This document shows positions 34,401 to 43,933 of a stretch of 64,000 bases of DNA, one piece after another. Both the position numbers and the translations under genes were made by a program. Origin of the DNA: Gaoshiqia sp050178015 (GTDB lineage: Bacteria; Bacteroidota; Bacteroidia; Bacteroidales; Prolixibacteraceae). Within the stretch, counting starts at the first letter, position 1. Each line of letters opens with the position of its first letter. Where the stretch lies: assembly GCA_050178015.1 (NCBI GenBank), contig JBFXGM010000008.1:80473-144472 (forward strand), read 5' to 3'. The notes under the pieces were generated by a model. The model saw nothing but the letters and a program-made list of their open reading frames with translations. It made no database searches and was not told where the DNA came from.

Positions 34401-36194
34401 ATGACTGCATACAATACGCATATTTTGGTTTGCGGCGGTACGGGCTGTAAGGCCTCTGAAAGCGAACTGATCAAATTAAATTTCAAGAACCAATTGGCCG
34501 AACTGGGACTGGATGATGATGTTCAGGTAATCCATACCGGCTGTTTTGGCTTTTGCGAGAAAGGGCCGATCGTGAAAATCCAGCCCGACAATACTTTTTA
34601 TGTCACCGTGCGCCCCGAGGATACCAAAGAAATCATCGAAGAGCACCTCATCAAAGGCCGTAAGGTGGAACGCCTGCTGTATAAAAATCCGAAAACCCAG
34701 GAACAGGTCACTGAAAGTAAAAACATGGACTTTTACAAAAAGCAAGTTCGTGTGGCCCTGCGCAACTGCGGCTTTATTAATCCCGAAAATATAGAAGAAT
34801 ATATCGGGAATGATGGTTATTCGGCTCTTGGGAAATGCTTGGAAGAATACAGCCCTGAAGAAACTATTCAGGTTATCAAGGACTCGGGCCTGCGTGGGCG
34901 GGGCGGCGGCGGTTTCCCTACCGGCTTGAAATGGGAGATTACCCGCAGGGTGCAGGCCGACCAGAAATATGTGGTTTGCAATGCTGACGAAGGCGACCCG
35001 GGCGCGTTTATGGATCGCTCCATCCTCGAAGGCGACCCGCACTCGGTGATCGAGGCGATGGCCATTTGCGGCTACTGCATCGGTGCCAGCAAAGGGCTGG
35101 TGTATATCCGGGCCGAATATCCGCTGGCCATTCAGCGTCTGAAAACGGCCTTGGCACAAGCCCGCGAATATGGTCTGCTGGGCGAAAATGTCCTGGGCTC
35201 CGGATTCGGTTTCGAAATCGAAATCCGTTACGGGGCGGGTGCTTTTGTGTGTGGCGAAGAAACGGCCCTGATCCATTCGATGGAAGGCAAGCGCGGCGAA
35301 CCTACTTTTAAACCACCGTTCCCCTCCGAGTCGGGCTACATGGGCAAACCGACCAACGTGAACAACGTGGAAACCTTTGCCAACATTCCGCCCATCATCA
35401 ACAAAGGAGCAGCCTGGTTCAGCAGCATCGGCACCGAAAAATCAAAAGGCACCAAAGTATTTGCGCTGGCCGGCAAAATAAACAACGTGGGGCTGATTGA
35501 AGTGCCGATGGGAACCACCCTGCGCGAAGTGATTTACGATATCGGCGGCGGCATCAAAGACGGCAAAAAGTTCAAGTCCGTGCAGACAGGAGGGCCGTCG
35601 GGCGGTTGCCTCACCACTGCGTTCCTGGATACGCCCATCGATTACGATAACCTGCTGGCAGCCGGCTCCATGATGGGCTCGGGCGGTATGATTGTGATGG
35701 ACGAAGACGATTGCATGGTTTCGATTGCCAAATTTTACCTCGAATTTACTCTGGATGAATCCTGCGGGAAATGTACGCCCTGCCGGATCGGCAACAAACG
35801 CCTGCACGAGATTCTGGTGAAAATTACCGAAGGGAAAGGAACCCGCGAAGACATCGACAAGCTGCGTATGCTGAGCCAGGTAATAAAAGACACCTCCTTG
35901 TGCGGACTGGGACAAACTTCGCCCAACCCGGTGCTTTCCACCCTCGACAACTTCCTGCATGAATATGAAGCTCACGTGGATTCAAAAAAATGTCCGGCAG
36001 GACAATGCAAAGCGTTGATGCAATATGTGATTGATGATGAGAAATGTACCGGCTGCACACTGTGTTTCCGCAATTGTCCGGTTGGCGCCATCTCGGGCGA
36101 AAAACGCAGCCCGCATTACATCGACCAAACCTTGTGTATCAAATGTGGCGTGTGTTTCGAGAAGTGTAAGTTTGATGCCATTAAAATCGTTTAA
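34401..36194 (+). CDS. hydB: Electron-bifurcating [FeFe]-hydrogenase, NuoF-like beta subunit
   Basis: The NAD- and FMN-binding subunit of the HydABC complex. The 597 residues run: thioredoxin-like [2Fe-2S] domain (about 1-115, CGGTGCKAS and TGCFGFCEKG), FMN/NAD domain with GLRGRGGGGFPTGLKW and CNADEGDPGAFMDR, SLBB domain, the [4Fe-4S] motif CGKCTPCRIG, and a C-terminal two-[4Fe-4S] ferredoxin (CTGCTLCFRNC, CIKCGVCFEKC). This architecture is standard for HydB. The gene is 15 bp before hydA. Confidence 0.93.
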   Translation: MTAYNTHILVCGGTGCKASESELIKLNFKNQLAELGLDDDVQVIHTGCFGFCEKGPIVKIQPDNTFYVTVRPEDTKEIIEEHLIKGRKVERLLYKNPKTQEQVTESKNMDFYKKQVRVALRNCGFINPENIEEYIGNDGYSALGKCLEEYSPEETIQVIKDSGLRGRGGGGFPTGLKWEITRRVQADQKYVVCNADEGDPGAFMDRSILEGDPHSVIEAMAICGYCIGASKGLVYIRAEYPLAIQRLKTALAQAREYGLLGENVLGSGFGFEIEIRYGAGAFVCGEETALIHSMEGKRGEPTFKPPFPSESGYMGKPTNVNNVETFANIPPIINKGAAWFSSIGTEKSKGTKVFALAGKINNVGLIEVPMGTTLREVIYDIGGGIKDGKKFKSVQTGGPSGGCLTTAFLDTPIDYDNLLAAGSMMGSGGMIVMDEDDCMVSIAKFYLEFTLDESCGKCTPCRIGNKRLHEILVKITEGKGTREDIDKLRMLSQVIKDTSLCGLGQTSPNPVLSTLDNFLHEYEAHVDSKKCPAGQCKALMQYVIDDEKCTGCTLCFRNCPVGAISGEKRSPHYIDQTLCIKCGVCFEKCKFDAIKIV

Positions 36195-36208
36195 AAAGAA
36201 GAAGAACT

Positions 36209-37960
36209 ATGGAAATGATCAATTTGACCATCGATAATAAACCCATCGTCGTTAAAAAAGGAACGACCATTTTGGAAGCGGCATCGAGCATTGGCATCGA
36301 CATTCCCACGCTTTGCCACATGAAGTTGCACGATATGAACATTGAAAACAAACCCGGTGGCTGCCGCGTTTGCGTGGTAGAAGTGAAAGGACGCCGCAAC
36401 CTGGCACCGGCTTGCTGCACCGAGGCTACCGAGGGGATGGAAATAAACTCACACTCGCTGCGCGCCGTCAATGCCCGCCGAACTGTGGTGGAGCTAATCC
36501 TGTCGGACCACCCGGCCGACTGCCTGGTGTGTGCCAAATCCGGGAACTGCGACCTGCAGGACCTGGCCCAGCATCTCGGCATCCGCGAAATCCATTATCA
36601 GGGATCGCAATCGCACTACCGCGAAGATACTTCGCCGGCCATTATCCGCGACATGGACAAATGTATTTTGTGCCGCCGCTGCGAAATGATGTGCAACGAG
36701 GTGCAAACTGTAGGCGTGCTTTCCACCATCAATCGGGGCTTCCATTCGGTGGTTTCACCAGCTTTCGAAATGAACCTTGACCACTCTACCTGTACTTATT
36801 GCGGACAGTGTGTGGCCGTTTGCCCTACCGGGGCGCTAACCGAAGTGGATCACACCGGCGCTGTCATCCGGGCCTTGTCCGATCCTACCAAAACGGTAGT
36901 GGTACAAACCGCACCTGCTGTTCGTGCTGCCCTGGGCGAAGAATTTGGCATGGAGCCCGGAACGCTCGTCACCGGGAAAATGGCCGCTGCCCTGCGCCGC
37001 CTGGGTTTTGATTTTGTGTTCGACACCGACTTTGCCGCCGACCTGACCATCATGGAAGAAGGCACCGAATTACTGGGGCGTCTCAATAAATACCTGGCGG
37101 GCGACAAGCAGGTAAAACTGCCTATCCTGACTTCCTGTTGTCCGGCCTGGGTGAAATTTTTCGAACATCAGTTTCCCGAGCTGAAGGACATTCCTTCCAC
37201 AGCCCGTTCGCCGCAACAGATGTTCGGGGCCATTGCCAAAACGTACTTTGCCGATAAAATGAACATCAAACGCGATGACCTGGTGGTGGTCTCCATCATG
37301 CCCTGCGTTGCCAAGAAATATGAAAGTGGACGCGACGAGTTTGCCGTGAATGGTAACCCGGATGTGGACTACGCGCTGACAACCCGCGAACTGGCCCACC
37401 TGATCAACCTGGGCAACATCGATTTTAAATCGCTGCCTAACGAAGAGTTCGACAACCCGTTGGGAGAATCAACCGGAGCCGGGGTGATTTTTGGCACCAC
37501 CGGAGGGGTCATCGAGGCAGCTGTGCGCACCGCATACGAAGTGCAGACCGGGAAAACACTGAAGCGACTGGACTTTGAAGAACTCCGGGGAATGGAAGGC
37601 TTACGTAAAGCTACGATCGACTTTGACGGAACGCCGATTCATATCGGAATCGCTCATGGTTTGGGGAATGCGCGTAAGCTGCTGGAAGAAATCAAAGCCG
37701 GACATAGTGAGTTTCATGCGATCGAAATTATGTCGTGCCCTGGCGGGTGTATTGGCGGTGGCGGCCAGCCCTATCATCACGGCGACGTGGAAATATTGAA
37801 AAAACGTCAGCGGGCTATTTATGCCGAGGACAAAAACAAGGTACTGCGCAAATCGCACGAAAATCCATATATTCTGAAGTTGTATGAGGAATTTTTGGGT
37901 GAACCGCTCAGCGAAAAAGCCCATCACCTGTTGCACACGCAATATTTCGACAGAAGCTAA
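36209..37960 (+). CDS. hydA: [FeFe]-hydrogenase catalytic subunit
   Basis: The H2-evolving or H2-oxidising subunit, 583 residues. It has an N-terminal [2Fe-2S] domain (Cys36, 52, 55 and 69/70), the His-Cys cluster H101-C105-C108-C114 and two [4Fe-4S] motifs (152-162, 195-205). The full H-cluster set follows: TSCCPAW (Cys310/311), MPCVAKK (Cys366) and MSCPGGCIGGGG (Cys510, Cys514). A C-terminal small-subunit domain completes it. With HydB and HydC it should couple H2 to NAD(H) and ferredoxin. Maturases HydE, HydF and HydG are not in this window. Confidence 0.95.
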   Translation: MEMINLTIDNKPIVVKKGTTILEAASSIGIDIPTLCHMKLHDMNIENKPGGCRVCVVEVKGRRNLAPACCTEATEGMEINSHSLRAVNARRTVVELILSDHPADCLVCAKSGNCDLQDLAQHLGIREIHYQGSQSHYREDTSPAIIRDMDKCILCRRCEMMCNEVQTVGVLSTINRGFHSVVSPAFEMNLDHSTCTYCGQCVAVCPTGALTEVDHTGAVIRALSDPTKTVVVQTAPAVRAALGEEFGMEPGTLVTGKMAAALRRLGFDFVFDTDFAADLTIMEEGTELLGRLNKYLAGDKQVKLPILTSCCPAWVKFFEHQFPELKDIPSTARSPQQMFGAIAKTYFADKMNIKRDDLVVVSIMPCVAKKYESGRDEFAVNGNPDVDYALTTRELAHLINLGNIDFKSLPNEEFDNPLGESTGAGVIFGTTGGVIEAAVRTAYEVQTGKTLKRLDFEELRGMEGLRKATIDFDGTPIHIGIAHGLGNARKLLEEIKAGHSEFHAIEIMSCPGGCIGGGGQPYHHGDVEILKKRQRAIYAEDKNKVLRKSHENPYILKLYEEFLGEPLSEKAHHLLHTQYFDRS

Positions 37961-37990
37961 GGAGATCATTAACATCAAAATTGAAAAGAA

Positions 37991-38494
37991 ATGCCAAAAA
38001 TAAAACTTGCAGAAAAGACCGTAGAATTGATCCGGGAAATCTGCGCACAATTCAATAACCAGGAAACCGAGCTGATCAATGTGCTTCATCAGGTGCAGCA
38101 GAAGTTGGGCTATTTGCCTGCCGAAGTGCAGGAAGTTATTGCCAAAGAACTGAATGCATCTGTGGCAAAAGTTTACGGTGTGGTTACCTTTTATTCATTT
38201 TTTACCATGCTGCCCCAGGGCCAGCACCCTATTTCCATTTGCATGGGGACGGCCTGCTATGTGCGGGGCGCCGAAAAGGTGCTTACGGAGTTTAAGCGTC
38301 AGCTGGGTATTGAGGTGGGCCAGACATCGCCCGATGGAAAATTCTCGCTGAGCTGCCTGCGGTGCGTGGGCGCTTGTGGTTTGGCCCCGGTAGTGCTCGT
38401 GGGCGAAAAGGTTTACGGACGCGTTTCACCCCAGCAGGTTTCAAAAATAATTGCCGAATACCAGGAAGGTTGTGCGAGCGCACAGTCAGCTTGA
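37991..38494 (+). CDS. hydC: [FeFe]-hydrogenase, NuoE-like gamma subunit
   Basis: A 167-residue [2Fe-2S] subunit. A helical N-terminus (INVLHQVQQKLGYLPAEVQE) leads to the ligands in CMGTACYVRG and SCLRCVGACGLAPV. It completes the HydABC complex. The order here is extra ferredoxin-hydB-hydA-hydC. A strong terminator follows. Confidence 0.93.
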   Translation: MPKIKLAEKTVELIREICAQFNNQETELINVLHQVQQKLGYLPAEVQEVIAKELNASVAKVYGVVTFYSFFTMLPQGQHPISICMGTACYVRGAEKVLTEFKRQLGIEVGQTSPDGKFSLSCLRCVGACGLAPVVLVGEKVYGRVSPQQVSKIIAEYQEGCASAQSA

Positions 38495-38525
38495 TAAGGG
38501 TGTAAGTGGCATTTAATCAGTGCTG

Positions 38526-38561
38526 AAAAAATAGCTCCGTCGTTCGCGGGGCTATTTTTTT
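38526..38561 (+). terminator. Terminator of the hydrogenase operon
   Basis: AAAAAATAGCTCC (38526-38538) pairs with GGGGCTATTTTTT (38548-38560) with one G-U, ending in seven T residues. Confidence 0.85.
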
Positions 38562-38621
38562 ATCTAAAAGCCGGCGCGGTTAGCCATCAGTGCGGTGGAT
38601 AATTGCTAATTTTGCCAGTCC

Positions 38622-39011
38622 ATGAAGAACGAGGAGAACAATACGGTTTTTTACTTTTTCAACCAAGCCGACGAAATTATTTACGCAAACTTTACGGGAG
38701 AGATCGGTTGGAAAGAACTAGAAAATTTCTACAAGGAGATTGTGCGGTTTTACCCTCATGTAGCTGTACTGAAAATCCTTCAGGATGAGCAAAGGGCGAC
38801 ATTCCCGGAAACGGAGCAAGTGATTGGGAACAGCCGGGAATTAATAACGATACTGACCGACCAATATGCACGGGTGAAGCTGGCAGTGGTGCAAAACCGC
38901 CCGGTTGAAACTGCCTATAGTTTTTTGTTTTTCGATCAGTTTCACGGGATGAACGTGGACTATCGGATTTTTTCATCCGAAGAAAATGCAGTTGCCTGGC
39001 TGAGAGAGTGA
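38622..39011 (+). CDS. SpoIIAA/STAS-like protein
   Basis: A 129-residue protein similar to the SpoIIAA-like family: YANFTGEIGWKELENFYKEI early, then VKLAVVQNRPVETAYSFLFFDQFHG and IFSSEENAVAWLRE at the end. The family has a STAS-like fold. No canonical phosphorylatable Ser of a RsbV-type antagonist is obvious. It lies just after the hydrogenase terminator, on the same strand. It could be a target of the nearby SpoIIE phosphatase and RsbW-like kinase, which is only a positional inference. Confidence 0.65.
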   Translation: MKNEENNTVFYFFNQADEIIYANFTGEIGWKELENFYKEIVRFYPHVAVLKILQDEQRATFPETEQVIGNSRELITILTDQYARVKLAVVQNRPVETAYSFLFFDQFHGMNVDYRIFSSEENAVAWLRE

Positions 39012-39102
39012 CCGGATATGAGTTTGCAGTCTCAGTCTCAGTTGACAGTCTCAGTTTACATTCGGCCACATTCATCGGTCAATAATCATCATTCGGCAAT
39101 CA

Positions 39103-39570
39103 TCAATCTCTAAGTTCTTCCTGGATAATGTCGCGGATGTCCATAAAATTACGTTCGAGAATGAGCATCTTTTCGATAAAGAAGTTGTAAATGTCGGGCC
39201 ACTGGTTTTGCCGGTGAATATCGAGTCCCTGTTGCGCTGCAAATATGCGGCAAACCTGCTCGCCGCTGTCCCGGGTATAGCAAAGTTCCCAGTGCAGTCC
39301 TTCGTCAAAGCCATCTTCGAGCAAGGGCTTGTACTTTTCCAGCAGTTCAAACATGGTGAGGCGCCGGTCCTCGTCGCGGTGGTTGATCTCGATCATCACC
39401 ATCGCCTCGTTCCGGTCGATGTCAAATTTCAGGTCCAGTCCGCTGATTTTTGTGTCGTACAAAACCCACTTTTTTTTTCGTCCGGCCAGTTCGGGCACGA
39501 TTTCGCACCGCTGGCCAAAAAGTGTCCAGAATTTTTTACGCAGTTGTTTGGCTTCTTCCCGTGTGTACAT
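39103..39570 (-). CDS. DUF4268 family protein
   Basis: A 155-residue soluble protein with MYTREEAKQLRKKFWTLFG at the start, WVLYDTKISGLDLKFDIDR in the middle and FIEKMLILERNFMDIRDIIQEEL at the end, typical of DUF4268. Function is unknown; the fold has been compared with nuclease-related domains. It is divergent from the following region and converges with the SpoIIAA-like gene. Confidence 0.8.
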   Translation of the reverse strand: MYTREEAKQLRKKFWTLFGQRCEIVPELAGRKKKWVLYDTKISGLDLKFDIDRNEAMVMIEINHRDEDRRLTMFELLEKYKPLLEDGFDEGLHWELCYTRDSGEQVCRIFAAQQGLDIHRQNQWPDIYNFFIEKMLILERNFMDIRDIIQEELRD

Positions 39571-39895
39571 AGGCTGTTTTCAGTCTGCAAAAATAATCAT
39601 GATTCCCGGATTCGCCTACAGGGACGAAAGTAGATTAAACGAAAACTTTTCAAGTTGATTTGATGCTCTTTGATGGGGGTGGGCCTATTTTTATCAAAAG
39701 CGGAAGATGGAGCTTGCAGATAAAAATCAGCCTTGACTTTTTTGTTTATTTTTTGTGTCCCCGTCTGCCCAGCCGGGCAGGATGACAAAAAGTAAAATCC
39801 GTCTGATAAGACATTTGTTTTGAAACTGGGTTTTCGATAACGCCATGAAAGTCCTTATGTTTCAGCTTAAATAGGGGGATTTTTAGAAAAAACGA
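39571..39895. other. Gene-free stretch of 325 bp
   Basis: No convincing gene, hairpin or promoter is visible between the DUF4268 gene and the PepSY gene. It is A+T-rich in parts. Confidence 0.5.
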
Positions 39896-41461
39896 TTATC
39901 GGGTTGATTCTTTTGCTTGTGGCTTTTTCGTTTTTCGGTAGGCTTTCCACCAAATCAGGAAGCCGCTGATGAGCACCATCAGCAGGCACAATCCGGAAAG
40001 CGGTACATACAGGATGTAAAACGGCCCGATCAGGTGTTCAAAAATACGTCCGGTATGCACCTCCAGTGCTGCATTCCACAGCGATATGGGGGATTTGTCC
40101 AGCAATTCTTCCGGCATTTCCCAGTTTGGTTGGCCCTCAAAGCTAAACATACCCCGGTCGTAATAAAACAGAAAATGCTCCTGGTTCGGCGTTTCGAAAT
40201 ACCCGGCCACCATGTGGTTGGATACCGGGCGTCCGCTGCCGGCCAACGGAGGCTGTTGAGTGAAGGCATCCACCACAAAACCGGAGGGGATGTCCCAAAC
40301 AAATAAGCCGGAAAAGGAGCCAACGAGGTATTGGGTCGGTCCGGTTTTTTCGAGCACGTTGCAGCCCATCACGCTTACCGGCGGCTGCATGGCCGGTTTT
40401 TCCAAAGGCTTTTTCAGCGATTCGTCTGCCAGGTAAAAGCCGTCAGAAGTGGAGAACAGGTAACGCTGCAAATGATCGTCCCAGTTGGCGCGGCGCAGCT
40501 TGTCGAACCACGGGTTGGGCGAATCGAGGTGCGTGCCCGGAATCAGGCCGACTTTTACGCCTGCTACCGGAATGAGCAGCGGTGGCCGCAGAAAGATGCC
40601 GGCTGTGGTGTTGATAATCAGGAAGGCGACAAAAACGTATCCCACGACATTGTGCCAGCGCAGGTTGAGGCGGCGGGCAGCAGTGAGTTTCGAGTTGTTT
40701 TTTTGTTTTTGTTTTTGTTTGCGGTGTTTGGCAATCTTCGGAAAAAAGAAATGCAGCAAGCCGGTCACGGATAAAACGATGGTTACGATTCCCAGCAAAT
40801 CGACCACCAGTTTTCCGGTCAGCCCGAACAGTTCGCCGCTGTGCAGCTCCCACAGGGTGTTGAACAAGCCTGTTTCGCGGCGGTAATTTTCGGGCGCCGG
40901 AAGTTGGATGGTTTCGAACTGTCTGCCGTCGGCAGATTTCAGCAAATAGTGGCGGCTCAAAACCATCAGGCTGTCTTGCTTGATGAAAATATCCGCGAGC
41001 CGTTCTTCCTTCAGCGGGAGCGGAACTTTTTCCCAGTTCCCGCCATCCAGCCCGCGCTGGTATAGCCCGAAGTGGGTGGCTGCAAATAATATTTCGCCCT
41101 TGAAAAGAATTGTGTTGTAAATTTTTCGTTGGTCGATTCCTTTCGGAAAGCCCTGGTTGAAATCGCTGATTCCCGATTTCGTTTTTTTCCAGATGCCGAT
41201 GTTTCCGTAAAACAAGAAGTTGGCCGAATCGAGCGGAAGCCCGCCACGGACGGCTGCCAGGTTCCAGTTTTCGTACTGGTAACCGGGCGGCATCAGGTTG
41301 CGGTTGATATCGATGCCCGAAAACACCGGGCGGTGGTTTAGCACGATACCCGATGCGGCAAAAAAGATGGCCAGAAAAGCAATGATAATGCCTGGCCATT
41401 TATGCAGTTTCCGAAATAAGGTCACGGACCTGTTTTTTCTTTTCGTTGTCTTTTTCTTCAT
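39896..41461 (-). CDS. PepSY-associated transmembrane protein
   Basis: A 521-residue inner-membrane protein of the PepSY-TM class. Hydrophobic helices are near residues 20-42 (WPGIIIAFLAIFFAASGIVL), 215-237, 285-305 and 490-512. Between them lie extracytoplasmic loops with beta-rich sequence. HKWPGI and LRWHNVVGYV are typical histidine-containing motifs near helices. Such proteins are linked to iron or heme reduction or uptake. It overlaps the response-regulator gene by 4 bp, so the two are co-translated. Confidence 0.8.
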   Translation of the reverse strand: MKKKTTKRKNRSVTLFRKLHKWPGIIIAFLAIFFAASGIVLNHRPVFSGIDINRNLMPPGYQYENWNLAAVRGGLPLDSANFLFYGNIGIWKKTKSGISDFNQGFPKGIDQRKIYNTILFKGEILFAATHFGLYQRGLDGGNWEKVPLPLKEERLADIFIKQDSLMVLSRHYLLKSADGRQFETIQLPAPENYRRETGLFNTLWELHSGELFGLTGKLVVDLLGIVTIVLSVTGLLHFFFPKIAKHRKQKQKQKNNSKLTAARRLNLRWHNVVGYVFVAFLIINTTAGIFLRPPLLIPVAGVKVGLIPGTHLDSPNPWFDKLRRANWDDHLQRYLFSTSDGFYLADESLKKPLEKPAMQPPVSVMGCNVLEKTGPTQYLVGSFSGLFVWDIPSGFVVDAFTQQPPLAGSGRPVSNHMVAGYFETPNQEHFLFYYDRGMFSFEGQPNWEMPEELLDKSPISLWNAALEVHTGRIFEHLIGPFYILYVPLSGLCLLMVLISGFLIWWKAYRKTKKPQAKESTR

Positions 41462-42168
41462 TTAATAAAACGCTGTTCGATCAGGTCGTTAAACGCCTGA
41501 CGGAAATTGTTGCCCACCGGGAGTTTGTTTTTCCCGATTTCAACCTGGTTGCCCTCGATGGATTGAATGCGGTCGAGGCGGATGATGAAAGATTTGTGGA
41601 TACGGAAAAACTCATTTGCCGGTAACAAATCTTCCATTTTCTTCATCGACAGGTTGGTTACCAGGTTGGTTTCTTTCAGGTGGATTTTAATGTAGTCGCC
41701 GAGTCCTTCTATAAAACAAATATCCTCGAATCCAACCCGAACGGCCTTCTTGTTCGATTTGATGAAAATGTATTCAGCGGTACTTTTGGGTTCGTTTCGT
41801 TGGTTGAGCAGCGCCAGTTGTTCTTCGGCTTTTTGAAAAGCTTTAAAAAAGCGGTCGAAGCCGAATGGTTTTTTTAGGTAATCCAGAATGTTGAGCTCGT
41901 ATCCTTCCAGTGCATAATCGGTGTAGGCGGTGGTTAGCACTACCAGTGGCGGGTTTTTCAGGTTTTTCAGGAAATCGAGCCCCGAAAGCTTGGGCATGTT
42001 CACGTCCAGAAACATGAGATCGATCTCGTTTTCCCGAATCATTTGGTTGGCCTCAATGGCGTTGTTGCATGCACATACAATTTCGAGGTTGGGAATGTCC
42101 ATGGCGTACTGCATGATCACCTGCTGCGCCAGGGGTTCGTCGTCAACAATGATGGCTTTCACATTCAT
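41458..42168 (-). CDS. LytTR-family response regulator
   Basis: A 236-residue regulator: receiver domain (about 1-120) with DDEPLAQQ and phosphoacceptor in DLMFLDVNMPKLSG, and a C-terminal LytTR DNA-binding domain (YIFIKSNKKAVRVGFEDICFIEGLGDYIKIH, in parts, then FFRIHKSFIIRLDRIQSIEGN). It is 17 bp after its partner kinase. Its target is unknown; the overlapping PepSY gene is a candidate. Confidence 0.92.
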   Translation of the reverse strand: MNVKAIIVDDEPLAQQVIMQYAMDIPNLEIVCACNNAIEANQMIRENEIDLMFLDVNMPKLSGLDFLKNLKNPPLVVLTTAYTDYALEGYELNILDYLKKPFGFDRFFKAFQKAEEQLALLNQRNEPKSTAEYIFIKSNKKAVRVGFEDICFIEGLGDYIKIHLKETNLVTNLSMKKMEDLLPANEFFRIHKSFIIRLDRIQSIEGNQVEIGKNKLPVGNNFRQAFNDLIEQRFIK

Positions 42169-42185
42169 AGCTTGGGTTTTTCCGT

Positions 42186-43223
42186 TTATTTCAGCATCAA
42201 TTTTAAACGAACCGTAAAGATATTCGCTTTTTTGCTGATGTCTAAATCATATTCTTCATTTTTATACAGATAGGCCAGGCGCTGACGCACATTGGCCAGG
42301 CCGATCCCGTGCGCGGTCCCTTGTTTTTCCGGCTCATGGCAGTCGCAGCTGTTTTCTACTTCGAATAGTAGCTGTTTGCCTTCAATCGTAATGAAGATGT
42401 GTATGAACGCTTGCTCGGAGAACGATCGCGGCCCATGCTTAAAGGCGTTGTCGATAAACGGCTCAAACAACAGCGGGATGATCAGTTGATTGGAAACTTC
42501 GCCATTCACATCAAAGCGGATGTCGGTTTTTTCGTTCAGGCGGATGCGCTGCAGCTCAATGAAATTTCGGACAAACTCAATTTCCTTTTTCAATGGGATG
42601 AAGTTTTCGCGCGATTCGTACAACACGTGACGCATCAAATCTGAAAGTTTCAGGATTAGTTGCGGCGTTTTGTCCGAGTTCATTAGCGAGAGCGAATAAA
42701 TATTATTCAGGCTGTTGAACAGGAAATGCGGATTGATTTGAGATTTCAGCGTGTTTAGCTCGGCTTCCAGCTTTTCGCGTTCCACCTTGTGGTAGCGCAG
42801 CGAAATGTCCTGAAGTTCGATCCAGTCGGTTACGAATTTGGCCAGCGAGGTGATGGCCACGTAGGCTGCCGAAGTGAAAAAGTGGGTGGAAAACAGGTGT
42901 TTCGAGAAAGCTTGCTGGTTCAGCAAAAAGAAAAGCGAAATGATGATCAGCGACGAGGCCGACAGCGTGATGATGAGCCAGAATACATAAAAGATGTAGT
43001 TTTTCTTTTTGAGCAAGCGCGGGATGAGCAGGTAAAAGTTGGTGTAAACGGCTACGGCAAAACCGAGGTTGATGATCAGCGCCCGCAGCATGATGTCGGG
43101 GGTCAGCCCGAGTTGGTGCTCCGAAACTACGTAAAAAGCCGATAGCGCAAAGCCGAGGCTGGCCAGCCAAAATAACAGGTGGCCGGCATTTTTTAGCCTG
43201 CGGTATCTTTTGCTGAGGGTCAT
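42186..43223 (-). CDS. LytS-type sensor histidine kinase
   Basis: A 345-residue membrane kinase with four hydrophobic segments in the first 140 residues, then a His_kinase domain with LKSQINPHFLFNSLNNIYSL, in which the His is phosphorylated, and a HATPase domain with FEPFIDNAFKHGP and GIGLANVRQRL. It pairs with the LytTR regulator. It overlaps the glycosyltransferase gene by one base. Confidence 0.92.
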   Translation of the reverse strand: MTLSKRYRRLKNAGHLLFWLASLGFALSAFYVVSEHQLGLTPDIMLRALIINLGFAVAVYTNFYLLIPRLLKKKNYIFYVFWLIITLSASSLIIISLFFLLNQQAFSKHLFSTHFFTSAAYVAITSLAKFVTDWIELQDISLRYHKVEREKLEAELNTLKSQINPHFLFNSLNNIYSLSLMNSDKTPQLILKLSDLMRHVLYESRENFIPLKKEIEFVRNFIELQRIRLNEKTDIRFDVNGEVSNQLIIPLLFEPFIDNAFKHGPRSFSEQAFIHIFITIEGKQLLFEVENSCDCHEPEKQGTAHGIGLANVRQRLAYLYKNEEYDLDISKKANIFTVRLKLMLK

Positions 43224-43933
43224 TAAATGCGGTCTTTTCGGTTAATCAGCTTTCTGAAATAGTATTTTACCGGATTGGTATATTTCAGTTGCTTCCACGG
43301 GCGGCTGCTGTGTGGTTTATGCACTACCGGCAAGGTGGTTGCCAGGTAGTTTCGGAAGCCCTGGCTTTTCGATTTGCGCGAAATGAAAACGTCGTACCAA
43401 TCTTTTTCCGCCGACAATTCCTTAAACGAAAAGCTTTTCAGCAGGTCAATCGTCAGCAGGGTGCAGCAAAAGCTCAGGCTGTGAGAGGTGTCGGCAATGG
43501 GCGCTTTTTCATTCTTAAAGTTGAGGTACGGAAAGTTTACCTCTCCTTGTTCGTCGGTTGTAATGGCTCCCAACATGCCGCACTGCTTTTGCGTTTGGCT
43601 GAGTTCGAGCATTTTCGTCAGCGTATCTTTTTTGATGATCACGTCCGACTCAATGATAACCAGCGGAACATTCATTTCAACAGCCTTTTGTTGTGCCAGC
43701 TGAAGCACCAGCCGGTAATTGGGCGAAGGCGTTTGGGTAATATCTTCCAGATTGACCAGTTCGTAGCCAAATTTGCTCTTATTTTTTTCCAGCACAGCTT
43801 TGTTTTCAGGCGAACTGAAATCGTTAAAAATGATATGGTGATGGTTCCCATCAGCCTGATGTACGGCCCGGATGGTTTGCATGGTGGTGTCGATGGAGTC
43901 CTTTACCGGTGTAATAACGAGGATATCAGACAT
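43223..43933 (-). CDS. Family 2-like glycosyltransferase
   Basis: A 236-residue cytoplasmic GT-A fold protein. ILVITPVKDSIDTTMQTIRAV begins it, followed by HHIIFNDFSSPENK, LVIIESDVIIKKDTL (DxD-like) and AEKDWYDVFISRKSKSQGFRN. The acceptor and sugar are unknown. It overlaps both neighbours by a few bases, so it is part of a translationally coupled set with the dehydrogenase and the kinase. Confidence 0.75.
   Translation of the reverse strand: MSDILVITPVKDSIDTTMQTIRAVHQADGNHHHIIFNDFSSPENKAVLEKNKSKFGYELVNLEDITQTPSPNYRLVLQLAQQKAVEMNVPLVIIESDVIIKKDTLTKMLELSQTQKQCGMLGAITTDEQGEVNFPYLNFKNEKAPIADTSHSLSFCCTLLTIDLLKSFSFKELSAEKDWYDVFISRKSKSQGFRNYLATTLPVVHKPHSSRPWKQLKYTNPVKYYFRKLINRKDRI

Noticed and set aside
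40443..41399. 318-codon frame overlapping the PepSY gene in another frame
   Set aside because: The product is rich in Arg, Pro and His with no hydrophobic segments, as expected of a shadow frame; the PepSY frame has proper transmembrane helices.
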